From the NCBI GenBank assembly GCA_946965045.2, contig OX337237.1:868001-932000 (forward strand): a stretch of DNA of 64,000 nt. Reading direction: 5' to 3'. The notes below the pieces were generated by a model that did not search any database, had not been told where the DNA came from, and was given only the letters and a program-made list of their open reading frames with translations. The first letter of the stretch is position 1. Each line of letters opens with the position of its first letter. Source of the DNA: Epithemia pelagica (taxonomy: Eukaryota > Bacillariophyta > Bacillariophyceae > Surirellales > Surirellaceae). Positions 11,088-20,811 of the stretch are shown here, piece by piece. Position numbers and translations under genes: made by a program.

Positions 11088-12725
11088 TCAATTCCATGTC
11101 ACACAGGATGTCGTGTCGGATTCATCTTCGCCTCTAGTGTTGTGTAGGTCAAAATGCACGACGATAACCACCCCAACCAACGGCCCCATAGGCGCTGGAG
11201 GCGTCACTGGTACTGCATCTGCGTTGTCTAAATCCTGGCTTGTCAAGGAGGATGAATCGTATTCGGAGATGTAATCGGGATCATCCCTGCCAAGAGGCGT
11301 GTAGTCCGCCAACAGTCTCATGCCCCTTTGTCGAAAGAAATTATTGGCGCCTTTCGCAGCAACCACAATCGGATCAGGAGGATGCTGTTGAGGAATCAGA
11401 ACTTTCAAAACATGCTTACCCTCTTCACCAAAATGGTTTGTCGGTGGTGGGAAAGGGACGGTCATCCCATCACTCTCAAGGCGACCACAAAGCTCTTTCA
11501 TGCCCTTGACAATATCGTCGTGATTTTTCTTGGCTCTGTTCCGTTTCGATGGAAGAATTTCGTGTTGGATGGTCTCATCCAGATCGAGGATTCGAGGATC
11601 CCCTGTATCTCGCGTATGCAGGTCGGCTAACGCGAGACCCATCTCTCCCAAGCCTTGTGCTACTGTTTTGAGGTCTTGCACACTACAAAGTTTGATATCG
11701 ATATCCATTGACGATGCCGAGAAGAAAACCCCTCCGAGTGGTTGAGTCAACCTTCGCTCAGCCTCTACTTGAGAAATCGAAGAGTTTGTGTCCTTCCAGA
11801 CATTTCTGTGGGTGACATTGTCGTTGTCGTCTTCTTCTTCCGCAATTACTCGTCTCCCGCCAACGAATATGGCAAGTTCATAGGGCTTACCGTCCCATTC
11901 CAGCATCTCTTTTCTTGTTTGGATCGGAAAAATAACCCAGTTGCAACCATTATCGTAGTACATGTAATGGGGGTATGGAACATGTAAGACGTTTCGTTCG
12001 TTACTTCTCATGCCTCTCACCCCGCCCCTTTCCCCGTTTGTCATGACGATCAGTGCTTTGTACAGCTTGTTCTTCAATTTTTCTTTTTCCATAGGCTCCT
12101 CCTCGGCTTCGATTTTCCGCAACTGGTTGTCGAACTTCTCCACTCTCCCAACCATCCAACGGTAAACAAGAGCCCACCATGGACCAACTGCGGGGGATTC
12201 ACATCCTTGGTGCCCCTTGTGGCCTCGCTCTCCTTTGATGATGCAGGCATTTGGATTGTCGGCTTCATTCGTCCTTCTGGAAAAAGTGCTGTACTCCGAT
12301 GTAGCGAGAGATTTAGTGTCGGGTTCTATGGCTTCGTCTAAGGCTTTCACAAGCAATGCCCGTTCTTCATCGTATGCAGTGTGTTCAGACGCACGCATGA
12401 ACTTGTTCGCCATGCCCCGAATATCTTGCATATTCTTCTGTTCAAAATCTTCCTCAGAAAATATTTCGGACGCTTTAGCAAAGTATCGACCATTTTGTAG
12501 CTGTTTTTCGAGATTATCCCTTTTGTCCCACAACGCAAATTTCTTTTCATACAACGAACTCTTTTCTTCCATAAAGGCATGTTTATCGCTTTGGTTTTCA
12601 AACGTTAAAGGTACGCTTGCCTTGAATCGTTCCAATTCATCCGTAGCTCGTTCGAGTTCGGCTTTGGCACGAGAGAGGCGATCTTGGACGAGAGAGCGGC
12701 GTTCTTGGTTTGTTGATTCGGTCAT
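11088..12725 (-). CDS. Uncharacterised protein, intact copy C of a local gene family
   Basis: A 545-residue protein that I cannot assign to a known family. Residues 1-80 (MTESTNQERR start; heptad-like LSRAKAELERATDELERF) should form a coiled coil. The middle has conserved blocks shared with copies A and B: CIIKGERGHKGHQGC with paired Cys/His, GPWWALVYRWMVGRVEKFDNQLRK, KALIVMTNG, GCNWVIFPIQT and YELAIFVGG. A second helical region contains KLCSVQDLKTVAQGLGEMG. The C-terminal part has PPDPIVVAAKGANNF, an acidic Ser-rich stretch and a Val-rich end closing on TTSCVTWN. No signal peptide or membrane segment is obvious. The start is chosen because the truncated copy D (12948-13169) begins with the same MSE/MTE...NQ...DRLSR motif. 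It is the only complete copy in the window. Confidence 0.75.
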   Translation of the reverse strand: MTESTNQERRSLVQDRLSRAKAELERATDELERFKASVPLTFENQSDKHAFMEEKSSLYEKKFALWDKRDNLEKQLQNGRYFAKASEIFSEEDFEQKNMQDIRGMANKFMRASEHTAYDEERALLVKALDEAIEPDTKSLATSEYSTFSRRTNEADNPNACIIKGERGHKGHQGCESPAVGPWWALVYRWMVGRVEKFDNQLRKIEAEEEPMEKEKLKNKLYKALIVMTNGERGGVRGMRSNERNVLHVPYPHYMYYDNGCNWVIFPIQTRKEMLEWDGKPYELAIFVGGRRVIAEEEDDNDNVTHRNVWKDTNSSISQVEAERRLTQPLGGVFFSASSMDIDIKLCSVQDLKTVAQGLGEMGLALADLHTRDTGDPRILDLDETIQHEILPSKRNRAKKNHDDIVKGMKELCGRLESDGMTVPFPPPTNHFGEEGKHVLKVLIPQQHPPDPIVVAAKGANNFFRQRGMRLLADYTPLGRDDPDYISEYDSSSLTSQDLDNADAVPVTPPAPMGPLVGVVIVVHFDLHNTRGEDESDTTSCVTWN

Positions 12726-13390
12726 ATTCCTTTGATGTTGTTTTGTTGGTGGTCAAAGAAATGAACACCAAAAAGTGCAGGTATGTGGTAGTCCTAGGCT
12801 TCAGTCGAAGGTGGCCATGGCATGTACGTTCGTAGACGGTGCACGTTTGTGAAAACGAATCCGCGCATGGTAGGACTCACCGAAAAACCTGAAATACCTC
12901 CTTCGTGACATAGGGTAGTTTTCTCGCAACTAGGCCCTAGTCCAGCCCTAGTTATTCGCAGTTCTTTCTTGTTTAAACAACGCATCCTTTTGTTGTTGCA
13001 ACGCATCCATTTGTTCAATCAACTTTTGCATTAACGCAACCTGTTCTTCCGGAGAGGCGTTACTGTCGATTCGAGAAGTGCTTGGATTGAGTTGTTCCAA
13101 TTCTTTACGGATGGTTTCGAGTTTCTCTTTGGTACGAGAGAGACGATCTTGGTTTGCTGCTTCGCTCATGTTCCTTTTCTCTTTTGCTTTTGGAAACGAA
13201 AACAAAAAGGTGCAGATTTCGGACTCCTGGGTTTAAGGTGAAATACGTTCCCATTCGTGCACGTTTGTGAGACCAGCGCTCATCCGCTGATGGCTCTGGG
13301 TATGATTCACTGAAAAACTTGAAATCTCCTTCTTGACTAAGGGTATAGTTTTTTCAAAACTAAGCCTTTTTGTCTTTCTATCCTCAGTGG
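12726..13390 (-). repeat. Duplicated promoter/5' region of the uncharacterised family
   Basis: The sequence upstream of copy C (about 12726-12950) and that upstream of copy D (about 13170-13390) share ordered pieces: an AAAAAGTGCAG or AAAAAGGTGCAG element, GTGCACGTTTGTGA (sense GCACGTTTGTGA on the plus strand), and a block around CCGAAAAACCTGAAAT / CTGAAAAACTTGAAAT followed by TAGGGTAGTTTT / AGGGTATAGTTTT. The unit therefore was duplicated with its 5' flank. Confidence 0.55.
12948..13169 (-). pseudogene. Copy D: N-terminal coiled-coil stub of the uncharacterised family
   Basis: A 73-residue frame starting MSEAANQDRLSRTKEKLE, similar to MTESTNQERR...DRLSRAKAELE of copy C, and followed by QKLIEQMDALQQQKDALF, comparable with EKKFALWDKRDNLEKQL. 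It ends at a stop right after KQERTANN, where copy C continues with the conserved body. The rest of the gene is not found. It could encode a small coiled-coil protein that modulates the parent, but simple truncation is more likely. Confidence 0.55.
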
Positions 13391-13726
13391 TACGAAAGAG
13401 TGCCAATTGGCTGCAAGAATAGGGCTCTTGCTTGCATTTTGTTGAACAATATCTTGAACGCCTTTCATGGGCGACATTCGTTCTGCGGCGGATGGATGAG
13501 GCATTTGACTTAATGATTCTGTCAACAAACAGCCTCGACCACTCACGAGGACCCGTCCATCAAAAGTTGCCATATTTGGACCGTAACCTGTACGAATTTT
13601 GGATCGAGTAGGCACCACAGAAAGCCAGACATATTCATGTTCGCTGCAGAAGACATGCGGGATGATTCCCACACCGAGAAGCATCATATTGCATCCAAAA
13701 ACCTGCACACATGTTGCAATATTCAT
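13337..13726 (-). CDS. Short hypothetical ORF
   Basis: A 129-codon minus-strand frame. Its middle (TGYGPNMATFDGRVLVSGRG and SQMPHPSAAERMSPMKGVQD) has an amino-acid composition like real protein and the frame does not overlap another gene. No domain is recognised, and no good promoter or start context can be judged. It may be the remains of a larger gene. Confidence 0.3.
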   Translation of the reverse strand: MNIATCVQVFGCNMMLLGVGIIPHVFCSEHEYVWLSVVPTRSKIRTGYGPNMATFDGRVLVSGRGCLLTESLSQMPHPSAAERMSPMKGVQDIVQQNASKSPILAANWHSFVPLRIERQKGLVLKKLYP

Positions 13727-13772
13727 TCCAAGCAGACCGTCGTTGTGCTACCAGGAAACTCGTTTCAGTAAA

Positions 13773-13868
13773 ATGACATTGCCCGTACCGGGACTGCATG
13801 GATGGTATTAAGTGTGTTGTCGCACAACCAGGACACTTGTTATTGTATACCATGACATTGCCCGTACC
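13773..13868. repeat. Two copies of a 17-bp direct repeat
   Basis: ATGACATTGCCCGTACC occurs at 13773-13789 and 13852-13868, 79 bp apart, between a short ORF and the 3' end of the MnmA gene. Role unknown. Confidence 0.6.
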
Positions 13869-13886
13869 TTGTTTGGCATGGAGTCG

Positions 13887-16517
13887 CTACTTCGAGGCTT
13901 CCAATTCAGTCGGTGGTACGGTGGAAACAAATTCCGTCCAATGATCTTCGCTTATGATCCCACCTCCCAAACATTCCGTTGTGGTAGGATCGTAAAAGAC
14001 CACGTATTGACCTGGTGCCAAACCACCATCTTTGGTATCCAATCGAACCTTCCACGTCCCTGTACCAGTTGTTATTGTTGTCGAGTCACTTGTTTCAGTA
14101 TGAATCGTCTCTGTGCTGTCACTGGTCGTCATTGAGCTGTCATGCTTATCGGGTAGCCATTGCAATGTTCCTCGCACAATCTTGGGGCCATGTCGAATCT
14201 TCATATCTAATCTCCACATCCATTCTGTTTTTGGGTGGTCATCCGCAGACGAGCTATGGTTGTTGCTTTGGTTGTCGTCGTGGTACAGAGGCCGTGGCAT
14301 GGTTCCAGTTATCCACGAAACATCGTGGACAGTAAATTTCGATCGGGCTTGATCAAACTGATTTTGTTGATAGTCGTTGGAACAGTAGACAATCCGTCGT
14401 GAAGGGTCCTTGGCCACAACATACCATGGTCCTAACGCCGTGGCTTGCGGAAAGAGGTAGGGTCCGATGCCCTTGCGTTGTCCCACGGTATGGAACCAGA
14501 CACCCTTGTGTTGGCCCAATATTTGACCGGTTCCGGCATTGACAATGGGCCCGGGTTCTTGACCCAAGTAGGATTCCATAAAGTCTTGAAATTTCACCTT
14601 GCCCAAAAAACACAAGCCTTGCGAGTCGGGACGATGACGATTGGGTAAACCCCAGGCATTGGCCAATTCTCGAACTTGATGCTTGTGCAATTGGCCCAAT
14701 GGAAACAACACCCGACGCAACTGATCTTGTGTCAAGGCGCACAAAAAGTAGGATTGATCCTTGACCGGATCTGGGGCACGAAACAAACGGACCACGTCAT
14801 CCTCCTTGCCTCTATCTGGAATGGCAGTGTGCTCGTCATTGGAATCTGGTCGTTGTAGTCGCGCATAATGACCCGTGGCAATAAAATCAAATCCAGTATC
14901 CACACCTTCTTGTGCAGTATGATGAATGGAACGACAGTAATGCTGGAGGGCTTGATAAAAGCATCCAAATTTGATACGGGCATTGCACAAAACATCTGGA
15001 TTGGGTGTCCGTCCCGCCTTGGCTTGATCCATGGTCGTGCGAATCACATATTGTTGATATTCGTCTTGGAGGGACAATGTATGCAAGGGTACCGTTACGG
15101 ATCTATTCCATAAGGAGGACAAGGACTCGGCCGCGTGATGACAAACGCTTCGACAGGAATCGACATCGTCTTGCCAGGGACAGGTTCCCAAATGAGCCAC
15201 TTCATCTTGTAACCAAATTTTCAAGTAAAAGGCCGTCACATTGTAGCCCTGTCGCAACAAGAGATGCAAGGCGACGGACGAATCGACACCACCCGACAAT
15301 AGCAAGGCCACACGAGGAGAGCGACGAACAGTCTGGTCTTGGTGACTCATGGACACGAGATTGTCAGTTGTTATGCTATCCAACAAGGGCGATGCAACCG
15401 TGCTGTTTTGGTTGCCATCATTGTTATGTGTTGGAAGTGCCGGACCAATCAGGTCTCGGAGCGGTTCTGGGGGTGAGGCTGTAAACGGCGATTCTCGTCC
15501 GGTGGTGGTGAATGGCGTCTGTTGTTCTAGAACCAAGAGTGGGTCTAATGGTGACTCGTCTAGTTGTAGTAGGGAGGACGACGCTGTCATGTTCAGCGAC
15601 TTGACCGACAATAACAGTTTGCGGACCAAGTCTTGTGTGGTGTGGACCAAACTGGCCATTCCATCGTTGCGACCGGGTGACAGGGCCACTCGCAAGTGCC
15701 ATTCGTCGGCCAAGGTATTGGGGTCTTGGTGCAGAACATCAATGGGACATTGCCCGTGACATTGTCGACACCACAAGGCCAACAAACCTCGAGAGACGAG
15801 AGCATCACACGTACCGACAATGGCCACCGAATACTCGTCCTGTGGTGCGGATGGATGGGTGGTTGTTTCGTTCGTGTGGATCTCCTTGTTGGGTGGCCAT
15901 GACGAGTCCTTGTCGTACAGCAATACTTGAATTTGAACATTGGCGGTACAACCAGGAACCATGGTCGGTGGTGACTTTGCTACCAATCGCTGACGTGTTG
16001 GAGAGTGTTCTTTTTGTTGTTGTTGTTGAAGGGCAAAGTCATGTCCTACTTGAACCAAGTGTTTTTGAAGAGCTGTCGTTGTAGCCGACAAGGAAGAAGA
16101 GGTGGATGATGATGATGCGTTGGTCGTTGTTGCCATCTGTACAATACTCCACAATTCGGAGCGAATCAATTCTTGTTGATGAATCCATGACGACCAAGTG
16201 GTGTTGGTCGTTGTTGATACAGTTCTTGTAGGTGATAAATGAGTTGCTGTTGTTGTTGTTGTTGTGGAGTTGTTGCGGATGTAGAAGAAGTTTGGTTGTT
16301 GAAGGTTTGTTGTTTTTGGTGTCGTTCGAGAATCCATGTCTGGCCTCGTTGCGGATGCCAAACTTGTCGCCCTGCCATTGGGCTTGAAGGAGGCTGGTAA
16401 CCCCACGAATTGGAACGGTCGGCGTTGTTGTGGTTTGGGAGGTATCACCATCCATGCCTCAACGAGTCGTTCCATCCAACCGACACATAAAACTACAAGC
16501 ACACACCCACCAATCAT
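13887..16517 (-). CDS. mnmA: SufE-MnmA fusion: plastid tRNA-specific 2-thiouridylase
   Basis: Numbering from ATG 16517. Residues 1-21 form a hydrophobic signal peptide (GGCVLVVLCVGW) ending EA|W, which fits the bipartite plastid presequence of diatoms with an aromatic residue at the start of the transit peptide. Residues about 175-300 look like a SufE sulfur-transfer domain: VPGCTANVQI (Cys190 at the SufE cysteine position) and GTCDALVSRGLLALW. Residues about 400-800 are MnmA/TrmU: PP-loop SGGVDSS (408-414), NPDVLCNARIKFG with catalytic Cys511, and SQGLCFLGKVKF with Cys636, followed by the GQRKGIG segment and C-terminal barrel. MnmA makes 2-thiouridine at U34 of tRNA Lys/Glu/Gln. An upstream ATG at 16610 would bury the signal peptide, so 16517 is preferred. 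Confidence 0.88.
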   Translation of the reverse strand: MIGGCVLVVLCVGWMERLVEAWMVIPPKPQQRRPFQFVGLPASFKPNGRATSLASATRPDMDSRTTPKTTNLQQPNFFYIRNNSTTTTTTATHLSPTRTVSTTTNTTWSSWIHQQELIRSELWSIVQMATTTNASSSSTSSSLSATTTALQKHLVQVGHDFALQQQQQKEHSPTRQRLVAKSPPTMVPGCTANVQIQVLLYDKDSSWPPNKEIHTNETTTHPSAPQDEYSVAIVGTCDALVSRGLLALWCRQCHGQCPIDVLHQDPNTLADEWHLRVALSPGRNDGMASLVHTTQDLVRKLLLSVKSLNMTASSSLLQLDESPLDPLLVLEQQTPFTTTGRESPFTASPPEPLRDLIGPALPTHNNDGNQNSTVASPLLDSITTDNLVSMSHQDQTVRRSPRVALLLSGGVDSSVALHLLLRQGYNVTAFYLKIWLQDEVAHLGTCPWQDDVDSCRSVCHHAAESLSSLWNRSVTVPLHTLSLQDEYQQYVIRTTMDQAKAGRTPNPDVLCNARIKFGCFYQALQHYCRSIHHTAQEGVDTGFDFIATGHYARLQRPDSNDEHTAIPDRGKEDDVVRLFRAPDPVKDQSYFLCALTQDQLRRVLFPLGQLHKHQVRELANAWGLPNRHRPDSQGLCFLGKVKFQDFMESYLGQEPGPIVNAGTGQILGQHKGVWFHTVGQRKGIGPYLFPQATALGPWYVVAKDPSRRIVYCSNDYQQNQFDQARSKFTVHDVSWITGTMPRPLYHDDNQSNNHSSSADDHPKTEWMWRLDMKIRHGPKIVRGTLQWLPDKHDSSMTTSDSTETIHTETSDSTTITTGTGTWKVRLDTKDGGLAPGQYVVFYDPTTTECLGGGIISEDHWTEFVSTVPPTELEASK

Positions 16518-17295
16518 TTTTGTGGAGAAGGAGGGAGGGTCTTGATCGTATAGCAGTTTTCGAATGGTGCAACCTTGACAACAGGAAAAAGGCAAGATGG
16601 AGAAGACCAAACCGGGTCGTCGAACGAATCCTTGATGGAACGAGACTGTGTGTGTCTAGTAGTGGTGAGCAATATGTACAGAAATGTTGCCGAGGAACGG
16701 TTCGACATTCATTGTCTTTGGATCACAACAAAGAATCTTGATGTGTGATGGATGGCGATTGTGTCGTTGGATTTGGGGATGGATGATAGATGGGTTCATA
16801 CAATAAGAGTTCTCAAGAGCGACCAAAAGGTTTTTCGACACGCTTCAAAGTCGCTTTTAGGTCTCACCGGTTCCGTACTTTGTGAGGTACACTGTTACAA
16901 AACAATCTATACTAAGAAATCAGATAGAGTCTGTTGCTCCTCAAGAGTACATTTTATTCATAGAGCATCGCAGGCCGACCATTCCTCGCCCCGCGGAGGT
17001 GCACTCCCGCACAAGATTCTCGCCCCGTTTGTTGCTGTCTCTCTTTCGCATCGTCGTCTCCAGCAGAATGAATGTATCATCCAGATTGGCAAATTGCTCC
17101 AGACATTGATGTCTCAAGAACTCAAACTACAGACTCTCGTACAAAGAAAAGCCTTTGTTCCGTTGTAGTTTCTGCACGCCTCAAACACAGCCTGCAAGGA
17201 ACAAGGACGAGATTCAAAAAAATACCAGACCTATCAGCAGCTGAATAAGGGGGCCACAATAAGGTCCATGCCAGTACGGCCGGCTGTTAATCATT
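16518..17295. other. Intergenic region between divergent genes
   Basis: Holds the 5' flanks of the MnmA gene (minus) and the LRR gene (plus). Short frames on both strands show no similarity to anything recognisable, and no RNA gene was seen. Confidence 0.4.
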
Positions 17296-17316
17296 TTGCA
17301 GGATTGTAACATTATC

Positions 17317-20300
17317 ATGACAAACAAAGAAAGCGCCTCGTCGGAATCTCCACCACGAAAGACTGGCGACCATGGTGGAGAGGAGAGCGAGAGTGATTCT
17401 GTACAAACGGACAACAAGAACGACAAGAATCCTCCAATTAATGAGACCATCCAAACGTCCATTCATCTTGTCATGATGGATTACCAACAACAACAACACG
17501 ACAAGTCCATACCCTCTTTGGACGAAACGACGAAACGTACCACCGAAACCAAAACTAGCAAAATGAACCCGAGCGACACTCGCAGACAACACAAGACACA
17601 TGAAGCTCGTGAAACAAAGCATGGATCGTCCACTATTCGCAACGATGGCTGCCAAGCACAAGACGATTCACGGTCTGCAGTGTCGAAAGGAGTGGATGAA
17701 ACGCATGACATGGATTCCGTCACCAAACTAGAACAAGACAAATCTCTTGAAGAAAAGACTGCCAGTCATACCAAGAACAAGTATGATTCTCGGATGGAAC
17801 TTGAACCGAAACAGGGATTCCCCGTCATTCTTGCCGATGCGGTTTGCCATGACGATGCACCCCTTACAAAAAATGGTGGAAAGGTTAACAAGGATGAGGA
17901 GAGGATTCTTTTTGACAACAAGGACTCCGACGATTGGACCGCTGACTTGGACGAACATGACGCTCAAACCAATGAACGACACACCAGAAGAATGGATCAC
18001 GATGCATTTCCTGCCACTCTAAGTATGGATTTTTTGCAAGGTGCACAACAACCATTGGTACCGGGAGCTTTTTCGTATTCACTGAATCACGGTCAACATG
18101 GAGAACGGCGACTCCCCATTCGAGATTATCAGAGGAAAAGCCTACAACCTGTAGCAGATCAACAACTGTCTTCTAAAGCGGCCCGCAGAAGCGTTCGAGA
18201 AGAGGTGTCCAATTCTTCCGATGACGAAGAAGTGGATTCGCAAGACGATTCGCAAGACAATCCTCCTCCTCACACCTTGACTCCAAATCACCTCATTCAT
18301 CACTACTCAACACTCATTTCTGCCACATTGGTGGACGACCATGGTCACCACGAAACAACAAATAGCAACAGCATGTTGACAATGGTCAATGATACGCATT
18401 TGTTGCCTTTGGTCGATGCATGAACCTTATCCGAAACACCGGGCAACAATAGGCAAGGTGACGAAGCGTCCCCACCACATCCTCCGGATGACGAGCGACC
18501 AGGACGACGACGCCACCGAGGATTCTGTCACAAACAATCCAGTGCTTTTATACGCGTTCCAATGATTGCATGGTTGCTTCTGGTCATTGTCGTTGTTGCA
18601 GTGGTGGTCGTGGTGGTTCTGGTGACGACTGTGGGTGGAGGTGGGGATAATCGTGAGACCAACGCCATTGCAGCGGAACAACCGCCCGTTCCTACCGAGA
18701 ACCCAACGACGCTATATTTCTACAGTGGCATGCCGTCATTAAGTGCAGCGCCTTCCTTTTCGTCTGCACCAAGCACAGTGCCTTCTACGAGTATGGCACC
18801 GTCCACAGTACCGTCGACTTCACAAGAACCTTCCATATCGCCCACACGATCTGTTTCGGCAATGGAACTCATGTTACGCACCAATTATCCAGAAGTGTTT
18901 GAACAAGAAGATAAAGCAATACTGGCAGACCATGACGAGTCAGCGTACTGGATGAAGGCATTGCGGTTTGTTGAGGAGACATCTTCAAAGATGGCGGATT
19001 GGAGAATCGCACAGCGCTACGCACTGACATGCATTTATTATGCTACCAATGGTGTTTCCACACCCTATTACGTTGAAAACTTTATGAATGAAAATGACAC
19101 AGATGTACCAGAATGGAGCAGTAGGATTGGATGGGCTGAGAGAGCGGATACGACCCGCGAATGTGGTTGGGCTGGTGTGGAGTGCAAAGACCTCGTGATT
19201 GATCCTTCAAACATTCTCAATACAGAATCACATGTCATATCCATCGTCCTGGATAGGAAACTTCTTTTGGTTACAGGAACATTTCCGATCGAAGTCATCA
19301 TCTTGAAAGAAACTTTGGAAGAGCTAAGAATAGTTGACTGTCCTGTGTCGAACAACGTTTTGGAGGACTTATGGTGGTTGGGGGAACTGGCACAAATGCG
19401 TGAGCTTGTTCTTCGAAGAACCGGTTTCGGATATGACCAGGGTTTGCCACTTGAGTTAGGATCTCTGACTAACCTCGAGAGACTCGATGTGTCTTACTCA
19501 CTGTTTAGAGGACGATTGGACGCAAAGACAGCCTTTCAAAATTTATCAAGCCTTGAATATCTTTCGCTGTCGGGACTCAACTTCACAAATCCCATCACTC
19601 TTTTTGACAGTCTGTCGTCTTTGCATAGCCTCACAACTTTGAGAATGAGTGACATCTCTTTTCAGGGTGCTTTGTCATTCAAATTTTCTGAACTTGCGAA
19701 TCTTCGGAGAGTCTCTATTGAGAATGCTGATCTTACTGGAACCCTTGACGTCATTCTCAGCGACAACTCGTTCACCGGTTACGAAACGGACGTGCGACAA
19801 CTCTTCTTATCAGGCAACCCAAATCTTCGAGGTACCCTTCCTCGTACCATAGGTCTATTTTCGGAATTGACCGACTTACGACTTGAAAATTGTGGCCTGA
19901 CTGGACAAATCCCAGCAGAACTGGGATGGCTTCAAAAAGTACGATATGTGCAAATGGGAAACAACGCATTCAATGGAACATTTCCTTCGAATTTTGGGAA
20001 CCTTTCGAGTCTGGGGACTCTGTACCTTCAGGACAACAATTCGACTGGAGGATTGGATGCTTTTCTGGGTGATCACAGGGACGCAGGATATTCGTTCCAC
20101 CTTACTTCTCTGAACCTTACCAACAACTACCTTCTGGGCGGTTCAATACCAACCTCAGTGGGTTTATTTACGGATTTACGCAGATTGGTTCTGGGAAATT
20201 GTGACTTGACTGGTCCCGTCCCATCGCAAATCGGACTGCTCCATTCTCTCCTGAATCTTGATTTGCACGACAATACCCTCAATGGGACAATACCGTCACA

Positions 20301-20484
20301 ACTTGGTGAAATCACCTCACTTGGTTACGGTCACGTGCAATTGCACTACAATGATCTTACAGGTGCTGTCCCTCAATCTATATGTGAGCTGCCACAAGAT
20401 GATTTTGATTATGTCTTCACGACGGATTGTAGTACACCTGGAAAAGTGTCATGTGAAATACCTTGCTGCACAATGTGCTATTGA
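17317..20484 (+). pseudogene. LRR membrane protein gene split by one in-frame TGA
   Basis: Apart from TGA at 18421-18423, one frame is open from ATG 17317 to 20484 (about 1,055 codons). The paralogue at 8940 has CGA (Arg) at this position in the context VDA-R-TLS, so a single C-to-T change explains the stop. Order: polar cytosolic-type N-terminus with the conserved GAFSYSLNHGQHGERRLPIRDYQRKS; one membrane span (about 18562-18640, WLLLVIVVVAVVVVVVLV); a Pro-Ser linker of repeated APSTVPSTS units; a helical cap with RECGWAGVEC; roughly ten LRRs (for example LTDLRLENCGLTGQIPAELG); and a Cys-rich end CEIPCCTMCY. This is the layout of diatom LRR surface proteins without a kinase. If ATG 18562 is used, a 640-residue protein with membrane anchor and all LRRs could still be made. 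Confidence 0.8.
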
Positions 20485-20811
20485 ATCAAAGGTTCAAGAA
20501 GGCGACGCTCTCACCCGTATATTGCGACGAAAGTGGCCTGATTTTGACCGTTGCCTTGCCACGTTACTACGTTTCTTTCAATTAATCAAGAAGACAAGGC
20601 TGGATATCACGTCTGGTCATAACAGAAACCATTCCACCGTGGGTGGGATCGGCGCACAAGAAGATGAAATGACAGCCTCTCGACAGCGCTTGCAAGTGTT
20701 TGCACCGCAGGTTGCCTCCTCGTATTGTACTCGATTCAAAGCTTACGACTCCCGGTTGGTCTCGAAGGAACAGAGCCGTAAAATAACCGCGTGCTGCTGC
20801 AATGGACAGCA

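Noticed and set aside
18421-18423. TGA read as selenocysteine in the LRR gene
   Set aside because: The paralogue has CGA (Arg) here, there is no redox motif, and no SECIS-like element was seen; the other paralogue has its own different stops.
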